21,067 nt of DNA from an uncultured Clostridium sp. (GCA_905204915.1 CAJLBR010000018.1:1-21067), one strand, 5' to 3'. Shown: positions 7,968 through 15,646, counted from the stretch's first letter. Program-made: numbers and translations. Notes: generated from the letters alone by a model not told the origin.

Positions 7968-8438
7968 TTGAATAAAGCGTATGTAATAACTTTTAGTGTA
8001 AGCGTGCTTATTCTTGCAAGTGTTGCAGCAGTACTTTTACTAATAGTTCTACCAGATAATGTTGGACTTTTAGAAGGAAATACTGGCGAATATGAATCAA
8101 TGTCAAAAACTAAATATACATATCAAAGTACAAAAAATATAACAACAGATATTACTCAAAGAGATTACATTGTAACAAATGATCAAATCTCTAGTTATGA
8201 GAAACAATATTTATATGTACCTGGTAATTCAGATCCTTTCTCACCAAAAGTAGAAGAAATTACAGATGAAACTGGTAATACTAGTGGTACTACATCAGGA
8301 ACAACAAATACAACTACAAGTGGTAAAAAAACTGGTACCACTACAACTACAACAAATAATACATCAAAATCAGAAGCTGAACAAAAAACAACAAACAGCA
8401 ATGGTGGTGTAAAAAATCCTGAATCAACAGGAAAATAA
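7968..8438 (+). CDS. Small membrane-anchored PilP-like pilus protein
   Basis: I do not recognise this 156-residue protein as a whole. It has one membrane helix (about 7-28), a polar stalk, a YVPGNSDPFSPK segment (about 83-94) and a Thr/Gly/Ser-rich tail (about 103-147). The DPFxP motif and the position straight after pilO recall PilP, whose DPFRP motif marks the piece that binds PilN/PilO. The secretin-binding domain of PilP is missing, as expected in a cell with no outer membrane. TTG at 7968 is the start, seven bases after AAAGGAGAA. The PilP analogy is an inference from motif and order, not a homology I can prove. Confidence 0.6.
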   Translation: MNKAYVITFSVSVLILASVAAVLLLIVLPDNVGLLEGNTGEYESMSKTKYTYQSTKNITTDITQRDYIVTNDQISSYEKQYLYVPGNSDPFSPKVEEITDETGNTSGTTSGTTNTTTSGKKTGTTTTTTNNTSKSEAEQKTTNSNGGVKNPESTGK

Positions 8439-8451
8439 GGGGGAAAGATTT

Positions 8452-9063
8452 TTGGCACAAGTTGAAAGAAGAAGAAAAACAAGACTTAATAAAGATTTCA
8501 TGATAATAATATTATTAGTAATTATAATTTTGGCATTGACAATTTATATAATATTTAGTAAAATGGATTCGAGGGATGATACAACAAGAAAGAACTTTTT
8601 ATCAACAATGCAAACAGTTCAATCTGAGTTATCATATTATGTCTGTGGAATGGAAAAAGATACATTTGGTATCTATACAAAAGCAGAAATATTAGCAGGA
8701 AAAGCTAGTGCAAAAAATACAACTGAACAAACAGATAAAAATACAAATACTAAAAGTACAAATAGCAAAAATACAAAAAACAAGGATACTAATGATGAAA
8801 CAGAAATAGATAATAGTGCAATTAAAGATAACGAGGGAAATCTTGTTACTTCATTAGTAGAAACAGATAAAAATTATGGTACTGAGGAAAATCCAATATA
8901 CAAAGTAAATGTAACAGACTTACAAAAAATATTAAATGTAAGTGTAGAAGAATTCAAAGGTCTAGAATGGTACATTGAAAATGGTACAATAGTAAAAGTT
9001 GGATTTGAAAACTCAAAACCATCATGGTGGGAAGATACATTTGATGTCTTTTCCATTAAATAA
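8452..9063 (+). CDS. Pilin-like membrane protein without a prepilin cleavage site
   Basis: This 203-residue protein has a basic N-terminus (ERRRKTRLNKD), one membrane helix (about 16-36), a helical segment, a Lys/Thr/Asn-rich insert (about 87-115) and a C-terminal domain. It carries two marks of the major pilin encoded next: a helix ending in a Tyr-rich turn followed by a GIYTKAEILAG-like segment (about 73-83), and E172-W-Y-I...F...P-S-W192, which parallels E150-W-Y-I...F...P-S-W172 in the pilin. It lacks the Gly|hydrophobic site needed for prepilin processing, so it may stay in the membrane. TTG at 8452 is preceded by AAGGGGGAAAG at 8437-8447. Its role could be priming or anchoring the fibre; that is an inference. 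Confidence 0.65.
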   Translation: MAQVERRRKTRLNKDFMIIILLVIIILALTIYIIFSKMDSRDDTTRKNFLSTMQTVQSELSYYVCGMEKDTFGIYTKAEILAGKASAKNTTEQTDKNTNTKSTNSKNTKNKDTNDETEIDNSAIKDNEGNLVTSLVETDKNYGTEENPIYKVNVTDLQKILNVSVEEFKGLEWYIENGTIVKVGFENSKPSWWEDTFDVFSIK

Positions 9064-9069
9064 TCTTGG

Positions 9070-9101
9070 TTAAAACATTCTAAATAAAATAGATGTTTTA
9101 A
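9070..9101 (+). repeat. Hairpin upstream of the major pilin gene
   Basis: An inverted repeat pairs 9070-9078 and 9080-9082 with 9090-9092 and 9093-9101, with one bulged T at 9079 and a 7-base loop. No T-tract follows, so it is not a classic terminator. It lies between the pilin-like gene and the major pilin and could protect the 5' end of a processed pilin transcript. Confidence 0.6.
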
Positions 9102-9132
9102 TATATATATATTAATAAAGGAGGATGCTTAT

Positions 9133-9729
9133 ATGAAAGCAAACAAACAAGGTATTTCTTTAATCGTATTAGTAATTACAATCGTTGTTGTAATTATCCT
9201 TGCTGCTGCTGTTATCTTATCTTTAAATGGTAACAACCCAATAGATAACGCTAGAATAGCAAATTTTGCACAAACTAAAGATGGTTTATATAGTGCAATT
9301 TATACTTATGAAGGAACTGTTCAAGGTAAAACTCAAGGTTACTTCACAAGTGAACAAATTTATTTAGGAACAGGTGTTAATACAACTGATGGTATCGCTG
9401 CTCCAGCTGGTATCGTTGTAGGTACTCCAACAGAAGTAGAAGGAACTAATAGTAAAACTTTAGAAGCTACTACATGTTATAAAGCTGATAAAACAGAAAT
9501 TTCACTATACAAATTAGATGGAGCTAAATTTAAAGCTGAAGTTGGTGAAGATTTACCAGCTACTCCAGTTTCAAATGCTGAATGGTATATAGATGCAGAA
9601 GGTCAAGTTTATATTGTATTTTCTGAATTAAAAGCTTTACCATCTTGGATGGGTAAAACACCTTCTGATATAACTTCAGATGTTACATTAAATAAAACTG
9701 TAGTATTCTTAGCTAATACTGGTTTATAA
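9133..9729 (+). CDS. Major type IV pilin
   Basis: This is the most likely fibre subunit. A short basic leader MKANKQG precedes a class III cleavage site (G7|I8) and a long hydrophobic helix, ISLIVLVITIVVVIILAAAV, followed by an amphipathic helix and a beta-rich domain up to residue 198. Position +5 after the cut is Val, not the usual Glu. A very strong AAAGGAGG site at 9118-9125 and a codon mix richer in C-ending codons than its neighbours suggest high expression. Hairpins lie on both sides of the gene. The C-terminal EWYI...PSW pattern is shared with the protein encoded just upstream. Pilin identity is strong; that it is the major one is inferred from these expression features. Confidence 0.88.
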   Translation: MKANKQGISLIVLVITIVVVIILAAAVILSLNGNNPIDNARIANFAQTKDGLYSAIYTYEGTVQGKTQGYFTSEQIYLGTGVNTTDGIAAPAGIVVGTPTEVEGTNSKTLEATTCYKADKTEISLYKLDGAKFKAEVGEDLPATPVSNAEWYIDAEGQVYIVFSELKALPSWMGKTPSDITSDVTLNKTVVFLANTGL

Positions 9730-9766
9730 TATTTAATAATTAATTAAAAAACTAATACGATTGGAA

Positions 9767-9803
9767 AAAGACATATATGCATATTATTTGTGTATATGTC
9801 TTT
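9767..9803 (+). terminator. Hairpin downstream of the major pilin gene
   Basis: A perfect 11-bp inverted repeat, AAAGACATATA at 9767-9777 with TATATGTCTTT at 9793-9803, closes a 15-base loop. Only a TTT that is itself part of the stem follows, so it is at most a partial terminator. Its place 38 bases after the pilin stop fits an attenuator or 3' stabiliser that raises pilin mRNA relative to downstream genes. The rest of 9804-9929 is AT-rich with no clear promoter. Confidence 0.6.
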
Positions 9804-9929
9804 ACCACTATATAAATATATATGTTTTAGAGTTAAAATTTATGACTGTTTATATGTTAAATTATTTTAATTCTTATATTTTAATTGTAAAATGTATATA
9901 TGATATAAAATTTAAGATGGGAGGAAATT

Positions 9930-10757
9930 ATGGACGTAGAATTATTCTTAAATATTTTTATTATTTGTATTATTTTCATTATTGGTACTCTTTTTGGAAG
10001 CTTTTTTACGCTTGCAACTTACAGAATTCCAAGGAAAGAAGATATTGTAAAAACTAGATCATATTGCCCAAAATGTAAACATAGATTAGGATTTTTTGAT
10101 TTAATTCCAATTTTAAGTTATATCTTTCATTTTGGTAAATGTAGATATTGTAAAGAAAAAATTAGCCCTAGATATATTTTAATAGAATTTTTTAATGGTG
10201 TTGCATTTGTTTTGATGTACTTTTTACTAGGATATACAGTTAAATTCTTAGCTCTCGTAATTCTGTACGTTACACTTTTCTTAATTATCGGTAGCAACAT
10301 TATGCTAAATAGAATGACTCCAGAAGAAGTTAAAGAAGTAGAAGAAAAACAAAAAAATAAAGATAAAAATTCTAAAAAAAAAGGAGTTTTTTTAGTTGAA
10401 TTATTAGCTGCAGTAATTTTATTTACAGTCCTTATGATTATTGCCTATTCAACTATTATAAATTATTCTTCAAAATCATCTGATTCACTTTCTAGATCTA
10501 ACGCTATTTATTTAGGAACTAAAGCAATGGAAGTTGCTAAAGCTACAGATTATAAAGATTTAATTTCTTATACTAATAATTTTGAGATTGATGATATAAC
10601 TTATACTGTTGATGTAACAGTTGAAAAGGAATCAGATGTGGATTTTGATAAAGAAGATTTAGTTTCAGTAATTTATGTTAATGTTTCTTATTTATCAGGT
10701 GGAGAAGATAAATCTTTTGATTTAAAAACAGTGAAAATTAATGACAGAAATATTTAA
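9930..10757 (+). CDS. Fusion of prepilin peptidase N-terminal domain to a minor pilin
   Basis: Residues 1 to about 128 are the front half of a PilD/GspO-type enzyme: a membrane helix with GSFFTLATYRIPR (23-35), a cytoplasmic loop with C46-x-x-C49 and C71-x-x-C74 (the DiS_P_DiS zinc module of the N-methyltransferase part), then two more helices. The segment that should carry the first catalytic Asp (FIDxDxxxIP in the family) reads LIIGSNIMLNRMTP, and the A24 peptidase domain with its GxGD motif is absent. After a charged linker (about 131-151) comes a class III prepilin start, KKKG152|VFLVELLAAVILF, with Glu at +5, and a GspI/PilV-like domain to residue 275. The frame is continuous. Predicted topology puts the KKKG site on the cytoplasmic side, where a peptidase elsewhere could release the pilin. 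GGGAGG at 9919-9924 sets the start. Confidence 0.85.
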   Translation: MDVELFLNIFIICIIFIIGTLFGSFFTLATYRIPRKEDIVKTRSYCPKCKHRLGFFDLIPILSYIFHFGKCRYCKEKISPRYILIEFFNGVAFVLMYFLLGYTVKFLALVILYVTLFLIIGSNIMLNRMTPEEVKEVEEKQKNKDKNSKKKGVFLVELLAAVILFTVLMIIAYSTIINYSSKSSDSLSRSNAIYLGTKAMEVAKATDYKDLISYTNNFEIDDITYTVDVTVEKESDVDFDKEDLVSVIYVNVSYLSGGEDKSFDLKTVKINDRNI

Positions 10758-10773
10758 TTTTAGGAGGCATAGA

Positions 10774-11256
10774 ATGGAAAGCAAAAAAGGTATTACTTTA
10801 GCATCTATGGTTTTATATGTAGTATTATTTTTTATATTTATGACTTTTGCCATAGCAATGAGTTCAAATATGAATTATAAAACTTTATCAGAAAAAGGTG
10901 TAATTTTAAATAATAAAGAATTTGAAAAATTACAATATAATTTGATTAGTAGCGCTTCTAACAGTAGTAGTGTAGAAAAAACAGAAAAGTATATTTCTTT
11001 TTCAAATGGTGATATTTATACTTATGATTCTGAGAAATCTACTGTATATAAAAATGGCGGAATTTTAGTTCAAAATGTTTCTGAATTTTCTCCATTAATT
11101 TCTATAGAAAATCTGATAGATGTTGATTCTAATGCAAAAAATAATATTAATGAGTATGAAGAATATGTTTGCTTAAATGTAAAATTTACTAGATATAATC
11201 AAGAAACTTTTAAACAAATTTTTGTTTCTGTAAGAGGAGATGATAAGCTTGAATAA
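10774..11256 (+). CDS. Minor pilin, PilW/GspJ-like
   Basis: This 160-residue prepilin-like protein begins MESKKG|ITLASMVLYVVLFFIF. It has a basic leader, a Gly cleavage site and a hydrophobic helix (about 7-30), then a helix (KEFEKLQYNLISSASN) and a beta-rich domain with FSNGDIYTYDSEKSTVYKNG. That segment resembles the PilW/GspJ pattern of a printed Tyr strand followed by a repeated Tyr-x-Asn-Gly turn. Position +5 is Ser, not Glu. ATG 10774 is chosen because TAGGAGG at 10761-10767 precedes it; longer in-frame starts have no ribosome site. Likely a tip or priming subunit encoded with two other pilin-like genes. Confidence 0.78.
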   Translation: MESKKGITLASMVLYVVLFFIFMTFAIAMSSNMNYKTLSEKGVILNNKEFEKLQYNLISSASNSSSVEKTEKYISFSNGDIYTYDSEKSTVYKNGGILVQNVSEFSPLISIENLIDVDSNAKNNINEYEEYVCLNVKFTRYNQETFKQIFVSVRGDDKLE

Positions 11257-11485
11257 ATCTACAAAAAAAGTTAGTAAAAAAACTCTTTTAAGGGGGTCTG
11301 GTGTGCTTGTTGTAATTCTTTCAGCTATTACATTTTCTATATATGTAAGTTCTACATTTGCTGAAGAAGAACACTTTTCAATAATGCAGACTAGATATGA
11401 AAAAAATTTAATTCAAAATTATGAAAAAGACATAAATAATGTTGAAGAAATTTATGAAAAGTTATATAATGAATATTATAAGTAA
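11249..11485 (+). CDS. Short pilin-like membrane protein, possibly PilX/GspK-type
   Basis: This 78-residue protein has a basic N-terminus followed by LLRGSGVLVVILSAITFSIY, then a short acidic helical tail ending in Tyr and Lys. The basic-RG-hydrophobic start resembles the class III leader of PilX/GspK-type minor pilins (RG|S...), and the gene follows two minor pilins as pilX usually does. It is much shorter than the family and has no globular domain, so it could equally be a small membrane protein of unknown role. The start is taken as TTG 11249, eight bases after GAGGAGA at 11234-11240; an in-frame ATG at 11240 would sit on the ribosome site. It overlaps the previous gene by eight bases. Confidence 0.55.
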   Translation: MNKSTKKVSKKTLLRGSGVLVVILSAITFSIYVSSTFAEEEHFSIMQTRYEKNLIQNYEKDINNVEEIYEKLYNEYYK

Positions 11486-11512
11486 ACAAAAGAAATTGTT
11501 AGGAGAAATGTT

Positions 11513-13150
11513 ATGTTTGAAAATGTAAAATCAAAGAAAAATCCGATAGGTATTGAGTTTATAAAACGTGGTATTTTAACAGATGCACAGGTTGATCGTG
11601 TATTGCAATATCAAAAAGAGCATAGGGATTATAAATTTGGTGAAATTGTTGATATTTTGGAGATGTGTAACAAAGAAGATTTGTTAAATACATTAGCATA
11701 TAAATTACAAGCTAATCCAGTAATGTTAACAGAGGATCTTGCAATTAATCCAGTTCAATTTTTACCAAGAGATGTAATTATAAATTGTAAAGCTATTCCA
11801 TTTGAACTTAATGGTAATACTTTAAAGGTTGCTTTTGCTGATCCACAAGATCAAGATAAAATTAGAGATGTTGAACTATTGCTTATGAATGCTGGTTATG
11901 ATATGCAAATATATATTACACTTTATACTAGCATAATGAAACAAATAGAAAATATTAAAACTGTTGAAACAAAGTATGTAAAAAAAGATGAAAAAGATAT
12001 TACTAAACTAGTAGATAATATTATACTTTCAGCAATTGAAAGAAGAGCCAGTGATATTCATATTGAACCAATGGAAGATAAAGTAAGAGTTAGATACAGA
12101 ATTGATGGTGAACTTATCACAGTATCAGAACTTCCAAAGGCTAGACAAGATGTAATTATTGGTAGACTTAAATCTATCTCTAACATGCATCAAGAAATAT
12201 CATATGACCAAGATGGTAGTATAAACACATATGACAACTATAGTATCCGTGTATCTTCACAAAGAAATGTAAACGGTGAGAAATTTGTTCTAAGACTTTT
12301 AAAGAAAAATGCTAAATCTAGGGATTTGTTTGAATTAGGTTTTCCTAGAGATAAAGAATTAGTTGATAGAGCATTTAATAAAAGAAACAGTATAATAGTT
12401 GTTTGTGCGCCAACTGGTGAAGGTAAAACAACAACTCTATATAGTGTACTTGAGTATTTGGATAGACCAGAAATCAATATTATATCAATTGAAAACCCGG
12501 TTGAACGTAGAATACCAGGTGTAAACCAAGTAGAAATTGGACCAAATATAACATTCGCATCAGCATTAAGAACAGTTCTAAGACAAGATCCAGATATAAT
12601 TCTAGTGGGAGAAATAAGAGATGAAGAAACTGCTAAAATTGCTATTGAATCTGGTCAAACTGGTCACTTGGTTTTAAGTACAATACATACAATCGATGCT
12701 ATAGAGGCTATTACCAGAATGAGAAAAATGGGAATATCAGACTATGATATATCTGCAACTGTTGTAACAACAATATCTCAAAGACTTGTTAGAAGATTAT
12801 GTGATAAATGTAAAAGACCACATGTGCTTACAGAGGATGAATTAAAATATATAGAAAAAATACAAAAGATAACTGGTGAAACTTATGATATAGAAAACGG
12901 AACTTTATTTGAACCAGTTGGTTGTGAATTTTGTGATGACATAGGATATTATGAAAGAATTGCCGTAATTGAAGTTCTTTGTATGGATGATTATTTAAAA
13001 TATATGATTTCAGAAGGAAAATCAAGTATAGAAATTAAAAAATATGCTATGGAAAATACAGATTACAAACCACTTATCTCTGATGGTATTAAGAAAGTAC
13101 TTTCTGGTATAACAACTATAGATGAATTGAAGAGAAAAATTATAACTTAA
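11513..13150 (+). CDS. pilB: PilB/GspE-type pilus extension ATPase
   Basis: This is the hexameric ATPase that powers pilus extension. The 545 residues contain an N-terminal MshEN-like domain (about 10-105), an N2 domain with DIHIEPMEDKVRVRYRIDGE (181-200), Walker A APTGEGKTT (299-307) and an Asp-box-like IENPVE (326-331). Walker B is DIILVGE (361-367), the His box is near 387-394 (LVLSTIHT), and a four-Cys zinc site uses C430, C433, C471 and C474. Length and domain order are normal for PilB. The Walker A has Glu where Ser is usual. The MshEN RLGxxL motif reads PIGIEFI, without the Arg, so c-di-GMP binding is doubtful. It is followed by pilT and pilC. Confidence 0.95.
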   Translation: MFENVKSKKNPIGIEFIKRGILTDAQVDRVLQYQKEHRDYKFGEIVDILEMCNKEDLLNTLAYKLQANPVMLTEDLAINPVQFLPRDVIINCKAIPFELNGNTLKVAFADPQDQDKIRDVELLLMNAGYDMQIYITLYTSIMKQIENIKTVETKYVKKDEKDITKLVDNIILSAIERRASDIHIEPMEDKVRVRYRIDGELITVSELPKARQDVIIGRLKSISNMHQEISYDQDGSINTYDNYSIRVSSQRNVNGEKFVLRLLKKNAKSRDLFELGFPRDKELVDRAFNKRNSIIVVCAPTGEGKTTTLYSVLEYLDRPEINIISIENPVERRIPGVNQVEIGPNITFASALRTVLRQDPDIILVGEIRDEETAKIAIESGQTGHLVLSTIHTIDAIEAITRMRKMGISDYDISATVVTTISQRLVRRLCDKCKRPHVLTEDELKYIEKIQKITGETYDIENGTLFEPVGCEFCDDIGYYERIAVIEVLCMDDYLKYMISEGKSSIEIKKYAMENTDYKPLISDGIKKVLSGITTIDELKRKIIT

Positions 13151-13178
13151 TTTTGAGATATAAGGAGAGAATAAGGGT

Positions 13179-14282
13179 ATGGAAATAATAGATGCTATTT
13201 TACAAAAAGGCATTAATATCGGTGCTACTGATATACATTTAGCGCCTGGTCAAGTTCCAGTATATAGAGTGAATAAGCAATTAATGTTTGACAAGTCTAA
13301 ACTTCCATTAAGTAGAAAATCGATGTTAATATTACTTGATTATTTCAGTCAAATAACAACTGGACTAAAAGAATCTTTTGAAAAATATAAGCAAGCTGAC
13401 TTTTCATATGCTTATTCAGAACATAGATTTAGAATAAATGTTTCAAATACTAAGGGAACACCTACGTATTCTATAAGAATAATAAAAAATAATGAGATAG
13501 ATGTTCAAGGACTTGGTATACAAACATTAATAAAAAGAATGAAAAAAATAACATCTGGTATGATATTAGTTACCGGAAAAGTAAATTCTGGTAAATCAAC
13601 TACCATGAATGCTTTCATTCAAGAAGTAAATAAAGAATATAGTAAAAAAATAGTTACATTAGAAGATCCGATAGAATATGAGCATAAATCAGACAAATCG
13701 ATAATTATTCAAAAAGAAATTGGTAAAGAGTCTGATGTTTTAACATTTGCAGATGGTTTGAAAAATTTACTTAGAGAAGACTCTGACATTGCTGTGTTAG
13801 GAGAAATAAGAGATAAGGCTACTATGGACGTAGCACTTGATTTAGCTGAATCTGGAGGACTTGTAATTGGAACACTACATACAAGATCTTGTGGTGAAAC
13901 AGTTGAAAGAATAATAAATATGTATGATCCAGCAGATCAAAGATCTGTAAAAGGTTCAATATCTTCAGTATTGAAACTAGTTGTATCACAAAGATTAGTT
14001 GTTAGTAAAAAAGGAACATTACTAATGGTTCCAGAAATAATGGTTGTAACTCCTGTTATAGCCGCACAAATAAGACAAGAAAAATTTAATATTTCTGAAA
14101 TAAATGATTCAATACATTCACAAAATGCAATGGGATCTATGAGCTTTGAACAATCATTTGCTGATCTGTATGCAAGAGATCTTATTGATATGAAAGTAAT
14201 TAGAGAAAATGTAGATAGTGAAAGTATAGATATGATAAAGAATTTAATTGTTAGCTTAGGCGGGCAAGTAGAAGAAGAGTAA
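13179..14282 (+). CDS. pilT: PilT-type pilus retraction ATPase
   Basis: This 367-residue secretion ATPase has the PilT layout. An N-terminal PAS-like domain begins ATDIHLAPGQVPVYRVN (16-32). Walker A is GKVNSGKST (133-141), followed by an Asp box EDPIEYEH (162-169), Walker B DIAVLGEIRD (203-212), a His box GTLHT (231-235) and the SQRL segment (270-273). It lacks the four-Cys zinc site and the MshEN domain of PilB. The Walker A loop KVNS replaces the usual PTGS but keeps the Lys and Ser. It would drive retraction and hence twitching or adhesion-linked pulling. AAGGAG at 13163-13168 precedes the ATG. Confidence 0.93.
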   Translation: MEIIDAILQKGINIGATDIHLAPGQVPVYRVNKQLMFDKSKLPLSRKSMLILLDYFSQITTGLKESFEKYKQADFSYAYSEHRFRINVSNTKGTPTYSIRIIKNNEIDVQGLGIQTLIKRMKKITSGMILVTGKVNSGKSTTMNAFIQEVNKEYSKKIVTLEDPIEYEHKSDKSIIIQKEIGKESDVLTFADGLKNLLREDSDIAVLGEIRDKATMDVALDLAESGGLVIGTLHTRSCGETVERIINMYDPADQRSVKGSISSVLKLVVSQRLVVSKKGTLLMVPEIMVVTPVIAAQIRQEKFNISEINDSIHSQNAMGSMSFEQSFADLYARDLIDMKVIRENVDSESIDMIKNLIVSLGGQVEEE

Positions 14283-14298
14283 AAGAGGTGAGATATAA

Positions 14299-15639
14299 GT
14301 GCCAGATTATAAATACAGAATAATTGGCGAAGATGGTAAAGTTAGTAGAGGTAAAATAAATGCAACAAGTAAAACAAATGCCTTGGAAAACTTAAAAAGA
14401 AATAATAATCAACCGATAATGATTAAGAAGATGAATGAAAGTGTTATAAAACGTAGAAGGGTTGATTATAACAAAATCAATGCTGAAGCCATCAATGAAA
14501 GAGAAAAAGAAAGAAAAAAGGATAAACCTAAAAAAGATATATCTCAAATGACTTTTGATGACTTAAAAAAGATCGATGTTCACTTGCCAACCAAAATAAA
14601 GACAAGAGATATAGTAATATTAGTAAATAACTTGTATATTTTGAAAAAGGCTAAATTTAATAACTTACAGGCTTTAAAATCCGTTTTTGAAAGTGTAGAA
14701 AATCCTGCATTAAAAGATGTAGTTGAAGACTTACTTATAGGTGTTGAAGCCGGTGAAAGACTTTACTCAGTAATGAGTAATTATCCTAAAGTATTTCCAC
14801 CAATGTTTGTAAACTTCATAAGAGTTGGTGAAGAATCTGGTACACTAGATACAGCTTTACTATATGCAAGAGATTATATAGAAGAATCTAGTAGACTTAC
14901 AAAACAAATAAAATCAGCAATAATTCCGAGATTAATACAATTTGTTGGAATTATGGCTGGTATGATGGCAGCACTTTTATTTGGTGTTCCAATGCTTGAA
15001 AACGTATATGAAATGTTTGGATCTGATAAAGAAATTCCAAAGGCTACTCAAATTGGTATGGATGTAGCAAAATGGATTGTTGCTAACTGGTACATTGTTG
15101 TAGGTGTTTTAGGCGCTTTAGCAGTAGCATTTTATGTATGGATTTCGACACCTATGGGAAGATATAGATGGGACAAATTTAAACTAACCTGTCCTGTTAT
15201 AGGACCACTACTTACAAATATAACAATAAATAAATTTTTCCAAGCGATGCTACTTAACCTAAAAAATGGTATGAGAATTCAGGAAAGTTTGGAAGTATCT
15301 AAGAATGTATCATCAAATTACTATTTCCTATCTGCAGTTCAAGCAGGTAAAACAAACAGTTTAGAGGGAAAATCATGGCTTACACCATTTGAAGAAAAGA
15401 AATTGTTTAAACCAATGGTAAGTCAGATGATTACAATTGGTATGCAGACTGATCTTCCAGAAATGATGGAAAAAGTAAATGAATATATAAAAATGCAAAT
15501 AGATGAAACTCTAGCAATATTTGTAAAAGTATTGCCAGATGTAACATATTTATTTGTTGGTATTGCTCTTATTGCTTTCTGTATAACTGTTATGGTACCG
15601 TTAACAGAGGTATACATGGGTGGTATGATCACTATGTAA
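14299..15639 (+). CDS. pilC: PilC/GspF-type platform protein
   Basis: This is the inner-membrane platform on which PilB and PilT act. The 446 residues contain an N-terminal strand-rich piece (DYKYRIIGEDGKVSRGKI), a basic linker (about 50-95) and two T2SSF domains (about 100-225 and 300-430). The first shows VGEESGTLDTAL (176-187) and the second GMQTDLPEMMEKV (381-393), the paired GE/SG-type motifs of the family. Membrane helices are near 208-228, 262-282 and 415-437. The N-terminal extension is longer than usual, with Lys/Arg-rich composition. GTG at 14299 follows AAGAGGTGAG at 14283-14292. It is the last gene of the pilus operon. Confidence 0.94.
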   Translation: MPDYKYRIIGEDGKVSRGKINATSKTNALENLKRNNNQPIMIKKMNESVIKRRRVDYNKINAEAINEREKERKKDKPKKDISQMTFDDLKKIDVHLPTKIKTRDIVILVNNLYILKKAKFNNLQALKSVFESVENPALKDVVEDLLIGVEAGERLYSVMSNYPKVFPPMFVNFIRVGEESGTLDTALLYARDYIEESSRLTKQIKSAIIPRLIQFVGIMAGMMAALLFGVPMLENVYEMFGSDKEIPKATQIGMDVAKWIVANWYIVVGVLGALAVAFYVWISTPMGRYRWDKFKLTCPVIGPLLTNITINKFFQAMLLNLKNGMRIQESLEVSKNVSSNYYFLSAVQAGKTNSLEGKSWLTPFEEKKLFKPMVSQMITIGMQTDLPEMMEKVNEYIKMQIDETLAIFVKVLPDVTYLFVGIALIAFCITVMVPLTEVYMGGMITM

Positions 15640-15646
15640 TTAAAAG

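Noticed and set aside
8195..8482. Minus-strand open frame rich in Phe and Val
   Set aside because: Antisense reading of the Thr-rich tail of the PilP-like gene; no ribosome site or family resemblance.
9064..9132. Separate promoter for the major pilin
   Set aside because: TTGGTT at 9066-9071 has no acceptable -10 at 16-18 bases; mRNA processing explains the hairpins better.
9761..10057. Open frame of about 98 codons across the pilin 3' hairpin and the start of the fusion gene
   Set aside because: Non-ATG start with no ribosome site, Tyr-rich translation of AT-rich DNA, and overlap with the well-supported gene at 9930.
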